From: Atrichornis clamosus
Lineage: Eukaryota > Chordata > Aves > Passeriformes > Menuridae
Direction: 5' to 3'
Assembly: GCA_013400975.1 (NCBI GenBank)
Contig: WBMZ01006363.1
Location: forward strand, 98,000 to 161,999
DNA: 64,000 bases
The notes under the pieces are model-generated. The model was not told the origin of the DNA. It searched no databases and saw only the letters and a list, made by a program, of their open reading frames with translations. Positions 14,481-26,010 of this stretch are shown one piece after another (the stretch's first letter is position 1; every line of letters starts with the position of its first letter). Made by a program: the position numbers and the translations under genes.

Positions 14481-14815
14481 TGAGGAGCAGCTGAGGGAGC
14501 TGGGGTTGTTTAGCCTGGAGAAAAGGAGGTTCAGGGGAGACCTTATCACTCTCTACAACTCCCTTAAAGGAGGTTGTGTCCAAGTGGGAGTTGGCCTCTT
14601 CTCCCAGGCAACCAGCAAAAGTACAAGATGACATAGCCTCAAGCAGGACCAGGGGAGGTTCAGGCTGGACATTGGAACAGGCTGTCCAGGAAGATGGTGG
14701 TGTCATCACTCCTGAAGCTGTTCAAGAAATGACTGGATGTGGCACTAAGTTGGTCAAAAGTTGAACTCCATGATCTTGGAGGTCTCTTCCAACCTTAATG
14801 CTTCTACGATTCTAG
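14481..14815 (+). mobile_element. CR1 LINE fragment, 3' end, plus strand
   Basis: It begins with the conserved phrase GAGGAGCAGCTGAGGGAGCT, then TTTAGCCTGGAGAAAAGGAG, GTTCAGGCTGGACATTGG and AGGTCTCTTCCAACCTTAAT. It ends in a degenerate pair of the 8 bp tail repeat (GCTTCTAC, GATTCTAG). It is 5'-truncated at about 335 bp. It is antisense to the host gene and 1.5 kb from the opposite-strand CR1 at 12638-12967, so the pair could in principle form an inverted-repeat structure. The short frames seen across it belong to the dead element and are not separate genes. Confidence 0.93.
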
Positions 14816-16042
14816 TTATCTCTGGTGTACTGTGGTCCTCTTGAAAGCAGGCTAGCAGGCAGAGCGCTGATAATTTCCGTATCAAAACATGCTCTTGCTT
14901 CTCTTATTGTCCAGCTGGGTCACACACACACGCATGAGCAAAGGATATTGACAGGAACTAAGCACCACTACTCCATTTTTAACCTTTCTCCCTACCACTG
15001 GACTTTCCCTGCCCAGGGAGGGATAGGAATCTCATTCCTTCACCTTCTTACCCTCACTTGACAACTTTACGTTGCCCTGAACCAAACTAAGCTTCAGGCT
15101 GAGACTGACCTTTTTTGCAGAAAAACTATGGGTTTTACTGAGAAAAGCTTAAAGCTCCTTCCTTTTATTTTGGTGATTAAAGGTTTAAAACTCACTAGCT
15201 TTTTTCCCCCACTTCTTTTAGACTTAGGTACTTCACTGTACCAGAAGAATCTTCCTGAAAGGTTCTGTTGTATGGCATTGATTCAAATAGGAGGAAGACT
15301 TATTTATTAGTTTTCATTTTTAAAAAGTGATCATGAATGTCATTTAATGTAATTTTCCCAGCTGGGCAAAAGGCAACAAATTTCATGTGTTCTTCCCTCT
15401 AAAACTACTTATGTGCAGATGTATTAGCCACCTTGTTTCTAAAAAGGAGGGGAATAAATAAAATGTATCTGCTGTAAACTTGTCTGTTCACAAAAATAAA
15501 GAATACAACTATATGGAAAACTGCTTCCAAGTTATCCATCATCACTGTCCACTGCCTTGCAGTGGTTTGGGGGTTTTCTGTTGGTTTATTGGGCTTGAGG
15601 TGGGTCGTTTTGTTTTGTTTAAGAAATTTTTTCAGTATTTACAAAATACTAAAAGATAATTGGTACTGGCCTATGAAAAACAAGAAAATATAAAATATTT
15701 CAGCCTATTTTAAAATATTTCAGTCTGATACACAACTGAAGCTTTGCATTTGAAAAGTGGTTACAAAGACAAGTGGAATATAGAAAATATAAGGCACAGA
15801 AAACTAATTCTAGAAGTATTTACTGCAATTAAAACCTAGGTTGGAGTAATTACAAGAATTAGTTAAAGTGAAAATTTCCATTCAATTCTAAAAATTAGAA
15901 TTCATAAAAATTATTCTTGCCAAAGATGCAATTATTAGCTCAAAGCTTCAAAAGTACTGGATCTCAATGGAAAATTTAAAGAAAAATTTGTCTGTCAGTC
16001 ATGACAGAATTAATCCTGTTGGAATTACAGAAATAACCTTAC

Positions 16043-16135
16043 CTTTGATTTTGAGAATTTAATCTCAGTAAAGCATTCTTTCCAGAAAAAGGTATATTCT
16101 ACTTTCCTCAAGAACTCTCTGGTAAAACCCATTTG
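16043..16135 (-). CDS. Probable coding exon
   Basis: A 93 nt candidate (31 codons, phase 0 to 0) read from 16135 to 16043. The donor ATCAAAG followed by GTAAGGTT is strong. The acceptor GATTTTTTGCATGGTAG is modest. The segment begins QMGFTREFLRKVEYTFFW and ends EIKFSKSK: charged, aromatic and helix-like. It inserts in frame between the firm exons at 19767-19949 and 3080-3302, with no phase change. An alternative acceptor at 16118 would start in another phase and would not fit the exon before it. The open run of 31 codons alone could arise by chance, so the call rests on splice sites plus phase. Confidence 0.55.
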
Positions 16136-19100
16136 CTACCATGCAAAAAATCTAGCATGCTATCTAGTCTTTCCCAAATGATCTTTTATTTTTCTCATGA
16201 TTTGCATTCAGATCATCTTTTTACAGAAAGCAGAGACACTTTTGATAGTAACTCCTATGATTTTTACGAGCACTTCATGAGTTTCTTTGGACACCATTTC
16301 TTTTTCATCATTGCCTTAAAGTATATTTTTCAACTTTATCTAATCAACACTGTGAAGTGGTAAATTTATAGTCCCTAATGTAAGTTAATTACTGTAAATC
16401 ATGGCGTCACTTAAAATATGCATTTCACCTCCAGGCATATTTTTCTTCCAAATTACAACTTCAATAAAAACTTAAGATCTAATACAGACATTTACTTGGT
16501 TGGTGTGACTCCAAACATAAATAAAGAGAGATGGAAATGTACTTCCTCAACACCAGTTTATAGCTGTTACTATTAACTATAGTATCACAAATGTGACTGT
16601 GACAAGAAAGGGATGATTCTGAGCAATGAAGCACCTGTATGTCATTATTTGGTAACATCAGGAGAACTATGAAAATATTTACTCTTCAGTAAAGTTACTG
16701 TTGATGGCTATACCACCAAGAGCCCTCCATCAGTCTTAAAGTCAGAATGTTCGTATCGACAGACATATTTTCCCTTTGTAATGTCTTAAACAAAGAAAGC
16801 ATTAATAGCTTAATGATCAGACATACCAGACATCATTCAATCCAGACACCATGCAACCATTACATCAAAACTACCCTGTCCAGCATGAACCCTTTGAACC
16901 CTTTAAATTAGCCTGGACAAATTCCCTCCTTTCCCAAATGGATTTCCTATTGTAAACATATGCTTTATCACAAACTCAGCATTTTTCAAACATCTTTTTC
17001 TACCCATAAAACTCAGCTTGGTAAAGTATAATCACTGAAAAACACCCATTAGAATTTCCTTGATTTTTTTATTATTTCAGATTTTATAGTACTTCAAACT
17101 GCTGTCACTCCCTGTTATAATCTAATAACAAATATGTTAGTCTTGCAGACCAGTGACCAACTCTCCTGAAAAAAAGTGTATTGTGTAATAAAATCTTTGC
17201 TACACTATTAACACAGTCATGGACTCTCTCATCTCCAAAAGCACCTTGAAGTATTTTCCTACCATATATTTCAACAGATAGAAAAACACAGAACTCAAAA
17301 CCGGAATACATTTGAAAGTATAGTTTGCGTGCAGCTGTAACTCTATCTCTAGTGATAATATATACTTCTGTATTTTGAATATGGGTTTTATTTTAGTCCC
17401 ACAGTAACAAAGTACATTGGACAAAATGACACCTAACTTCCATTCAGTTTTGGCATCAATTTCTTAATAGCTTAATTAGCAGAAGAATCAGCTCAGTTAT
17501 CCCACTGAGACCTGAGAGATCTCATTCAATTTCTGATGTTATACTTCTACAACTGTGTAGAATTCATGAAAGAATCACTGAAGAAGAGGAAGGTCCTTTT
17601 ATTGCCAAAACTGAACAGAAGCAACTCTTTTAGTCAGCTTTATCAAAGCAATGCTATTTAGGTGCTAGTTAGAAGTTTACTGCCAGAAATAAAATATGAT
17701 GTCAAATATTTATTATTCCCAGAAAATATGCAAGTTTGCAGTATTACTTCCACTATGTCCTTGTAGACAAGAAAACTCCAATTTTATACGTTCTTAGACA
17801 AAGTTTGCAGCAACAGAAACCTTTTAGCAGTCTGAGAAAAACAGTGACAATGGGAACACGGAACGCTTTCATATACGCTGAATATCTAAGTAAAGTGATT
17901 GCCAGGTCTAGAAAACAAGATACAATCTGTTCTAAATGAAATGGCATTTATGAGAATAATGTTGATATTATGGTAAAAGAGGCATTTCTTTTTATGTTAA
18001 CAGTATATTCCAAACATTTCCCTTTTATTAAAAAAACACTTTCATACTGTAATGCTCACAAGGCAGAAAATGTTCTGGAGATGTAGACTGCATCCAAACT
18101 GTCTTCTAACACATTCCCTCCAAATAAAAATACAACAAACCATTGTGCAGAATTGTTTGAAGAGTAAATAAAAATTCTTCAGAGTATTTTCTTTCACCAG
18201 TGTTCCACTCGACTGCTTACAAGGAAACCTGAACACCAGCTAGGAGCTTCTGTCTGTAAATATCATTGGTATGTCAGAAGATTTCCCCATTCCCTGCCTA
18301 AGCTTCTTAAATTACATTCAGATTTCTGTGGTACCATAACAACTTCAATATGGCACATAATTCAGTATTTTGTAAAGGTTTCGTTTCCATTTCCACCTCC
18401 AGTTATTGTTGGTTTACATTTTTCATCCTGACTGCTCTGCAGGATATACATCTTTACAACATTTATGTGCAGCCTTACAGTTTTAACACAGAATATTGTT
18501 AACTACCATATTAAACCCACATCGAGATATATGCTGAAGTGATATCCTGTATTACAGGATACACAACAAATTTTACCACATTTTATCAAAACTTGTGTCA
18601 AAGCAATCCAATTCCTGATGGCAAAATAAAAAGTAGTCATGCAAAAAAATGGTTGGTTGGGCTTTTATGAGATTCACAGGAACTTTCTTTCAATTCAATT
18701 CATGGGAATGCATACTCCTCAGTTGGGAAGCTTGATTTTCCAAGTTTAAATGAGGACTTAATCCAAAACAAATCGCAACAAAACTGTTTTGCTTTGCCTG
18801 ATATGAGTTAATATCATGTAAAATGCCAGAACACTTTTTGCCCCTCAAGGTGGAAAAGGCAGATGATCCTAGATTCACTTGGAACCCAGCACAAGCTTTC
18901 TAAAAGACCACTAACCATTCTAAGTATTTTGTGTATGCACCAAAATCTGGATTCACTGTACATTGCAAAAACCCTGTGCAGAGCACAAAAATTAAAATTA
19001 ATGTACTCTTAAGATAATTCTTAAAACTAACCAGGGATCAACTCTTAATTAAATTAAGAACATTATTTAATTCAACTAAAGCAGTGTTTAGCTGTGGACC

Positions 19101-19766
19101 TTAGGTGTGGATAGAACATAGGAGTTTTTTTTTTTTACAGACCATTTTCCAAATTTTATACACAATCTCACCTGGTCACACTCATTAAATCAGAGCAGAA
19201 TTTGCAAGATATCTACACAATACAGGACTATATAGAGCATGGTTTGGAATACAAGGACATTATCTAGTCACAGCATTTTCTTTAGATAACTTTCATCCAT
19301 TATCTAAACCATTGTACATATGCTGAGGACAAAGCAGGGCAAATGCTTCATATATTAAATATGCTGTACCTACTGTGTGTACATGTCTGCATTTTATATT
19401 TCTACTGGAATGTGAACATGTATATTATATAGCATTTATAATAGAGTCTTCAAGACACTGGGGATATTCGGTTTGTCATAACTACTGGACAGCTAAATCA
19501 GCTAAATTTACGTGAGGCACTACTACTTAGCTTGATATGGAAAGGTTAAGCAGAAGTTAACTGGTTTCATCCACATCTTCTAATGAAACATTCTATAATC
19601 TACTTTTCCACTTTCCTGTGAACTCACTGTAGTTTGCATCAAACATCTACTTAATAAGGCTACTTAAATTACTTCAGAAGACAGTCTTCAGCAAAGTACA
19701 GGGAGAAATATGGAAATTTAAGCTCTGTGAATGAGCATTTTTCAAGCAGCTCTTACAAATTCTTAC
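16136..19766 (-). other. Intron, about 3.6 kb
   Basis: AT-rich intron between the probable exon 16043-16135 and the firm exon 19767-19949. I see a 19-base perfect palindrome with 9-base arms at 18543-18561, and nothing else of note. A good donor at 19168 (CCAG before GTGAGATTG) has no acceptor giving a multiple-of-three exon. Confidence 0.5.
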
Positions 19767-19949
19767 CAGCTCTTGTGTATCTTCTGCTAATGGCAAAAAT
19801 GTAGCTTCCAAAATAGCAACTTGATCAGTGCTGAGCTTCTGCCACAAACTAATCAGCATGATCACCAGATGGGTGGCACTTTTCAACTTTGCAAATGCCT
19901 GGAACATGTTGGCTTGATTTTCTTCTGCTGCATCTGCTAGAGCTATTAC
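19767..19949 (-). CDS. Internal coding exon of the same unidentified protein
   Basis: A 183 nt exon (61 codons, phase 0 to 0), read from 19949 to 19767. The acceptor is TTTGTAATTTTTGCAG followed by GTAATAGCT. The donor is GAGCTG followed by GTAAGAATT. The segment starts VIALADAAEENQANMF and ends FLPLAEDTQEL. Its centre is strongly amphipathic and hydrophobic (THLVIMLISLWQKL). No stop occurs in 61 codons, and the aminoacyl composition (Ala, Leu, Glu, Gln) is unlike the neighbouring intron. This suggests two or three packed helices, as in HEAT/ARM-type repeats. The exon is phase-compatible with 24755-24837 upstream and with 16043-16135 or 3080-3302 downstream. An N flanked by duplicated sequence lies about 280 bp upstream in the preceding intron. 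The exon is certain enough to annotate; its function is unknown. Confidence 0.85.
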
Positions 19950-20130
19950 CTGCAAAAATTACAAACATCTGTTAAATATAATTTTACCATCCGTGAACAC
20001 TCAACACTGAAATTACCTTTGGCACACTCTTGTTTTCCTTCAGAAAATCCTGAAAAATTCTGTTTTCCATAAACACAAACCACAGAGTATTAAATGAATT
20101 ATCATTTATCTAGATTTTTTTTTTTTTGCA

Positions 20131-20316
20131 TACCCAAGGCAATTTCAAGTCCATATGGCAACAGGATTAATCTATCTAGTACAATCAGTGTAGAAAAGAT
20201 TTTGTTTAGAGCGTATTTTTAAGGCNTACCCAAGGCCAAGTCCATATGGCAACAGGATTAATCTATCTAGTACAATCAGTGTAGAAAAGATTTTGTTTAG
20301 AGCGTATTTTTAAGGC
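20131..20316. repeat. Near-identical 95/90 bp copies joined by a single N
   Basis: Copy one is 20131-20225 and copy two 20227-20316, separated by the only ambiguous base I noticed in the window (20226). The copies are identical except near their start, where copy one has five extra bases (GCAATTTCAAG versus GCCAAG). A 13-base T run precedes copy one. Overlapping contig ends left unmerged at a one-base gap would give this pattern, so a genuine tandem duplication should not be assumed. Confidence 0.9.
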
Positions 20317-22491
20317 ATTCCTGAAATTAATCCCCATCATAGCACATAATATGCAACAACAAACTTTCACACAAGACATATCACACAAGACACTAATCTC
20401 CATATGACCAGCAAGTCTACTGTATTAATCAAAATCAGCACATTGATTTTATGCAATTAAAAAGGCAGTATATAATTATTTCCATTGGAACGTAACTGCC
20501 ATCTGTTCTTTTATTAACTCTCATGTCTCTCCGTGTTTTGCACTAGCTGCTTCAGCTTTTATGCCAAAATGTAAACATTATGGATCATGCATATGAAGGC
20601 AGTACTTCTTTAAGTGCCAGACATTATGAAAGATTTTTCAAAATAAAATAAAGTAACAGATTCACTTCTTCTAATATGGTAAGACAGTTTTGCTGAGTAC
20701 TTCAAGATGGGGGAAAACAGAAAATATGACATTCTACTTGGTTCAGAAACAACTTGTCATTGTATATAATACTGTCCACTCACAGCATTAAAAAAAAAAA
20801 AAAAGATATTTTGAAAAATATTGCTATAAGTGTCTTCTTTCTTGAAATAGAATGTTTAGAAATTTTCCATCACTGGTGAAAAGGGAAGATGACAGTGATT
20901 TCAATAGGCAATTGCTATAATGTCAATATGACACGAGATTTTCCACAGTATTTGCACTGAAGTACTTCAAGTAAAGGAAAGGAACAAAGGTTAGGGGTTT
21001 ATCCTGGGGGAGCACAACTTAGGAGATCTGTCCTCATGAGTGCCACTACATCTTCATGCTGCTCGAATAACACTTGGCTTACAGAAGCGCTGATTATCTG
21101 ATTGTCATTTAAATCAACACAAAGCACCTCCCTCAACCACTTTCTCTTTCCATTTATTTATCTGCAAGATGGGGTAATAGGTGCTTTACTCGAGTTGTGA
21201 AAAGCCTCATAGAAATGCAGTTAAAGTGTAATTAGTAGTACAACAGAATTTACATAGCAAAACTTGCAAAGCCTGAGCCATTAACATTCTGGCAACAGCA
21301 GGAAAATGAAAATACTATATGATGCATCCTCAGCAGGGGAAGAAAGCCAACCAGCTGTTAGCATTTGGTGGAGGAAAACTATTTTTAATCTGCAATGCTG
21401 GCATTAGAGATGTGTGTGTGTTCCCTCCAAGCTCCCATGTGACTGGGAAGATAAAGAAAACAGAATTTTAGGGAACTATAAATATGAAACATTTCAAACA
21501 AAATGTGTTGATTTAGTGTTGATTTAGGTTTTGTTTTAGATTTTAAAATGCAATCTTTCCAAATAAAGCAGAGAACCCACAGGACACTCATGAGTCCAAA
21601 CACTATATATATCAGAGCCAAGTAACAAAACAAACAAACAAAAAAAGCCCAACTAACCACGTGAAGGAGAACCAGGAAATTAATCCCAAGCAGTGAAAAC
21701 CAACAAGACATACTTTGGTCAGAGAAGAGTAACGATATCACCAACATGTCACCTGGTGTATTTGTGTTGGCATTCAATTTGCTTCAACCAAAGCCTTGAC
21801 TCTTTCCACACCTCAAGTTCTACACAAGGTGAAGTTCCATATCACAGTCACTTTCCAACCCTCACAGGTGACAAAGCCACATGACAAACACAACACTACA
21901 CAGTAACCTACATCATCTATATCTGACCCCTGTAACCAGTAATTTTATGCACCATGTAGCTTCATCTTTCTGAGGAGACAGCAACAACAGCAACATCTTC
22001 CTCAGTCTAACAGCAGCCTTCAAACTCTAATCACTTTTCCTGTCCAATATACAAAGGAAAAATTTGGGAAGAGCAACAAATGAAGATGAATTTAACATGC
22101 TGATGAGGTGTGCTCATCCACTGGATGGGATAGTACAATTCGGAATTCCTGGCAAGCTACCTGTACTCTATCATGGATAACGCTCAGACGATATTAATTT
22201 TGCTGAAGATGCAGGCAAATAGAGTCACCCTTGTGTGACAACTGCCTGAATCCCACTTACACAGCAAAGGCCAAGGCCACTTTCTAGACTGAGTCATTCA
22301 TAAATTCCCAGGTCTCACTCTGTGCCACATTCCAACTGACACTCTACTACATCGTTCAGAAACATAAATAGCATAGAGAAGTAATGATATGAGCTTTTAC
22401 CTTCAGGATCCTTCATTTTAGGATATGTCTTCTTCCCATTTTATAACCATGAACAAAAGAGATGCTCACCTTTTCATAGGCTATAGACATA

Positions 22492-22535
22492 AAACAAATA
22501 TCCCAGTACTCTCAAACAAATATCCCAGTACTCCC
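22492..22535. repeat. 22 bp tandem duplication
   Basis: Two adjacent units, each AAACAAATATCCCAGTACTC plus two bases, differing at one position. No coding content. Confidence 0.85.
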
Positions 22536-23091
22536 ATAGTGCCTTATGTACAAAGCCTTTAAGCCATTTTGAAAGCAGTTTCATAAAAAAACCCTAAGTA
22601 CAACTATTAAAAATGTTTGTCTTTGGCACAAAATGCTACATTTCTCACACACAAAAATAGAGGACAAATACTATACCAGTGATAGACCTAAGTTTCAAAA
22701 AGGAGAGGTGCAGTCTTGGAGCACTGCAGGTCACTGAAACAGAGTAATTAAATCTTTAGGTGATTGCATCCATACAAGTCCTACTTTACACTTACAGAAA
22801 AACCAAGGAGGGGAAAAAACACTTCTAAGTACTAATTATTCTGTTAACAGATGGAGTGACCCGATATAGGTTTCTGAGATCTGGAATATCCAGGACAATA
22901 TAATATGAATTACCATACTACAAAGTAGGCACGCACAGACATAATGTTTTGGGGCTCTTCATTCAAACACTTGCAGAGTTTAAGGATAAGTAAGTTCCAA
23001 AACATGATATTCACATTCTTAATTATTTTATGTTCATCTGAACATCTCTAATTATATTTTGCAATAGTTGAGGAAGATAAAGGATCCGTGC

Positions 23092-23405
23092 TGTGGTAAC
23101 ACAGACCTTTCTCACGGGAACTTTTCTTATTTCTATGTTTTGTAAATAGAGATAAAAGCTTGGATGTTATTGAAAACTGTCTCTGGAAAGAGGGACATTC
23201 CACCTGGCCTATCGGCCTAGGGGGAGGTTATGAATTGACCCAATCCGGACGACCTTTGGAAAGTATATAAAAGTTTTAGAATTAAATAATAAATTCAGAT
23301 TTTCTGCCTCACCCGAACTCGCCTGGTTCTTTCACTCTGCCAGTGGTTCAACAGCGACACCGTACCCCTTGCAATCTGAGATCCTAGTCTCTTCAGACTC
23401 AGTCA
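23092..23405 (+). mobile_element. LTR-like block, probably a solo endogenous retroviral LTR
   Basis: A block of roughly 310 bases whose composition differs from its flanks, with several CpG dinucleotides. It contains a TATA box (GTATATAAAAG, about 23263-23273) and, 15 to 25 bases later, AATAAA at 23288-23293. A C/T-rich segment resembling an R-U5 region follows (TTCTGCCTCACCCGAACTCG). It plausibly starts TGTGGTAACA and ends at one of several CA dinucleotides near 23395-23405. No clear target-site duplication was found, so the edges are approximate. No gag, pol or env frame lies beside it, consistent with a solo LTR formed by recombination. A low-copy promoter fragment of another kind is the alternative. 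Confidence 0.6.
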
Positions 23406-24754
23406 TGACATCTCTGTAATTTCCCAAATTTATTTTCAGTTCTCATAGTAGGTGTTCAATCTGTTTAAGATCTATTTAATCATCTTTCTAAACAGATATA
23501 AAATTTTATAAAAAAGAAAACCTCTTCCTGTCTCTTTTTCACAGGATAGGTAGGAAAATACATTGCAACTGGCAGTCTCAAATGTAGCTTATATACAAAG
23601 ATTTTAGATCAACTGAAAACTATTAAGTAAGAAGTCCATCCATATTGCATAAGACCTATAACTCCCTTTAAACTTTTTTTTTCTCCTTTTTTAATATCAC
23701 AAAGCTTTCAAAAAAAGAAAACAAAAAAAAATTTCTCAAACTTTCTTTTAAAGGTTATGAAAGAAAGTGTCTGATGCGGGAAAGATTTAAGAGATATTGA
23801 AATCGTTTGGAAGTACACTTGATTATATATTTTTATAACTGATCAAAACTTGCTTTTAGTTTACATTCTTTTTTGTTTAAATTTTTCTGAACAGACATAC
23901 TCTGTTCCAATACACATACCTACAGAAAAGTAAAGTGACTAGAAGTTATTAATGAAAGCATATTGTAAGAAAAGGAAGAATTACTTTCTAAATGAAGATT
24001 GTTTTAAGGTTTTTACTAAATTTCATATTCACAATTGCAAAGGTAGAGCTGAAATTGAGAATTTTTTTATAATCTTGAGAACTTTATACCTCAGCACTAT
24101 TACAAGGATTTGACTCCAATAATTTCCAAGCATAGAGCATTTCTCATGTTTTCAGCCTTAAGCGTTCAAGCAGAAAGATCTCTCTCCGTGCTTATTTCAT
24201 TGCGAAGTAGACCTTATAAGATGTCAAGCATTAGAAAACAGTAAACTAAGGGTGATGCAACTTTTAAAACCAATCAGAGTTCATCATTACTGCTTATATA
24301 AGATATTTTTAGGGCCTAGTTTAACATCCAGAAATAACTTCAAAATTACTAATGCCTCTTGAAAAAGGCTTGCGACATAACCCACTCTTGTACATGCAGA
24401 CAAGTTTCTTGAGGCAATAATGACAGTAATAAGAATGACTCTCCCTGATTAATTCTAATAATACAAAAAAATACAAGTACAAATATAATTCCAAAAATAC
24501 AATATGCTTTCTTCTTATCTGGATAAGAAGTTGAAGAAAACTTTGATAAAGGGCAAGAAATGAGCATGAAGTTCCAGTGAGCTTTCTTTGGAATTGGTAG
24601 TATATTTTCTTGGAATCCCTAACACCATCAGGACTGAAAATTGTGCCAGGTTTTATGCCATATCCTAAAATGGAGAACATGAAAAGTGACAGACAATTTG
24701 TTTGGTTTTTGTTTTTTTCGTTTTTAACAGAAGAAAAAAAATGTAACTACTCAC

Positions 24755-24837
24755 CAGTGGTAAAAAAATTAGCCAACTAGTCTTACTCTCATTTAGTTCT
24801 AACACACTGGGCTCAGCTTCTAGTAATTTTGAAGTAA
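24755..24837 (-). CDS. Probable coding exon
   Basis: An 83 nt candidate read from 24837 to 24755, phase 1 to 0 (two bases, then 27 codons). The upstream tract contains CTCTCTTCCATCTTG and ends TAAAAATAG. The donor is CCACTG followed by GTGAGTAGT. The open segment begins TSKLLEAEPSVLELN and ends SWLIFLPL, which looks like a charged helix leading into a hydrophobic one. The end phase matches the next well-supported exon (19949, phase 0). The start phase matches the 3' end of 57258-57360. Both flanking matches raise confidence, though exons may be missing between 24838 and 57257. The acceptor has a purine-rich last ten bases, its weakest feature. Confidence 0.6.
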
Positions 24838-25479
24838 CTATTTTTAGCAGAAATCAAGATGGAAGAGAGCAGAATTTTGGTATTTAAGGAATACAAAATC
24901 CTTTTACATTTCATCCATAGCACCTAGGAGCACGTCTTCTATGAAAAATTTGTTAAAATATGAAAGATAACATTAGAAATTTAATTATTCTGAAATGAAC
25001 GCAGGGATGATGGAGCTCACAGACCTCTTCTGGCAATCATTCTTATGGAATAATTTATTGCAAGGAAGTTAATAAATCTGACACCTCACAACTATTTTTA
25101 AGCAGAATTAGATCTTCATAAAGCAAAGTTAATGAATATAAAGCAGTAAAAAACAGAAAACTGAGAAATGCTAATTACTGCTTCTTCATTGCTATTGCCA
25201 CAGGACATTTATTACTAGTCTCACCCTCTTCTCCATTTTAGAGAAGGAAATACAACTCAGCTGCCAAACCTAAACCAAGATCTAATGGAATTTTTTTTGT
25301 GTGGTTTTAACAAGTCTCTATCACATATCTTAATTCATACAGGATTTGTAAGCATTTAAAGTCAAATATGTTTTTCCTTACAAGTCCCTTTGTTTACCTT
25401 CATTTATAAAATTTTTAATATCACTTATTCTAGGAGTAACCTTTTTTGGTTTTTTTAAACAGGCAAGTCTCAAAGTAGT

Positions 25480-26010
25480 TTCCAACATAAAGAAATAAAG
25501 CAGCCTCATTCCCTGTGCAGACCATGTCACTCAACAGCCATTGTGCACAGAGCTTTTGGCAGGTGACTAGAGCTTTATGGAATGCGGGCATCAATATCCA
25601 TGTCACAGAGCGATCTTTATCAAGCACTCCATCACCAGGAAGAATAACTATGTCCCTCTCATAAGGGAGCACTTCCAAACGCCGTGGCATTCCCACAGCG
25701 CTGCAGTGGGGACATGAGAGAGCACATTGGGATTGAGCACCTCAGGCCACCATTACCTGACCCGTATGAGAATGTCTCAGCTGGCGCTAACCATGACTGC
25801 AGTTTTTAAATTGTGGCATAGGACCACCATGATGACAACAAAGCATCGATTCACTAGACACCAAATACTCAACTATCAAGTGAAGCTCAACATGGCCTTG
25901 ATCAGGGAAGACAGCAGAGACAAAAGACATCACAGCATGACAACCCATGCTGTATCAGGATGCACACAGCTACCTCCTGAAAATCTATTGCCTCACCTGA
26001 CGAATGTGAA
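25480..26010. other. GC-richer island of unknown origin
   Basis: About 530 bases with more G+C and longer overlapping frames than the flanks: minus strand 25430-25696 (88 codons) and plus strand 25727-26020 (97 codons). Two minus-strand donors (TCAG before GTAATGG at 25748, and TCAG before GTGAGGC at 25996) lie here. A 40 nt frame ending at the first would fit the phase of 24755-24837. I recognise no protein family in any frame. It could be a decayed transposon, a retrocopy, or conserved noncoding DNA. Confidence 0.3.

Larger units (their letters stand above)
3303..16042 (-). other. Intron, about 12.7 kb
   Basis: Between the firm exon at 3080-3302 and the probable exon at 16043-16135. It contains a 25 bp tandem duplication (6308-6357), a CR1 fragment on each strand (about 12638-12967 and 14481-14815), and otherwise AT-rich sequence with only short chance reading frames. 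A minus-strand donor near 7482 and a strong plus-strand donor near 13571 stand alone without convincing partners. Confidence 0.6.
19950..24754 (-). other. Intron, about 4.8 kb
   Basis: Lies between the firm exon 19767-19949 and the probable exon 24755-24837. It holds the N-linked duplication (20131-20316), a 22 bp tandem duplication (22492-22535), the LTR-like block (about 23092-23405) and an A-rich tract near 20788. A possible 33 nt microexon at 20017-20049 lies only 67 bases upstream of the firm exon and is discussed among the findings. Confidence 0.5.

Noticed and set aside
21385..21777. 130-codon minus-strand open frame
   Set aside because: The product is mostly hydrophobic Leu/Phe/Val, as expected from a T-rich strand. 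There are no splice sites at fitting positions and no family resemblance.
24321..24680. 119-codon minus-strand open frame
   Set aside because: It lies in AT-rich intron beside a probable exon. It lacks a flanking splice pair and its composition is that of random sequence.
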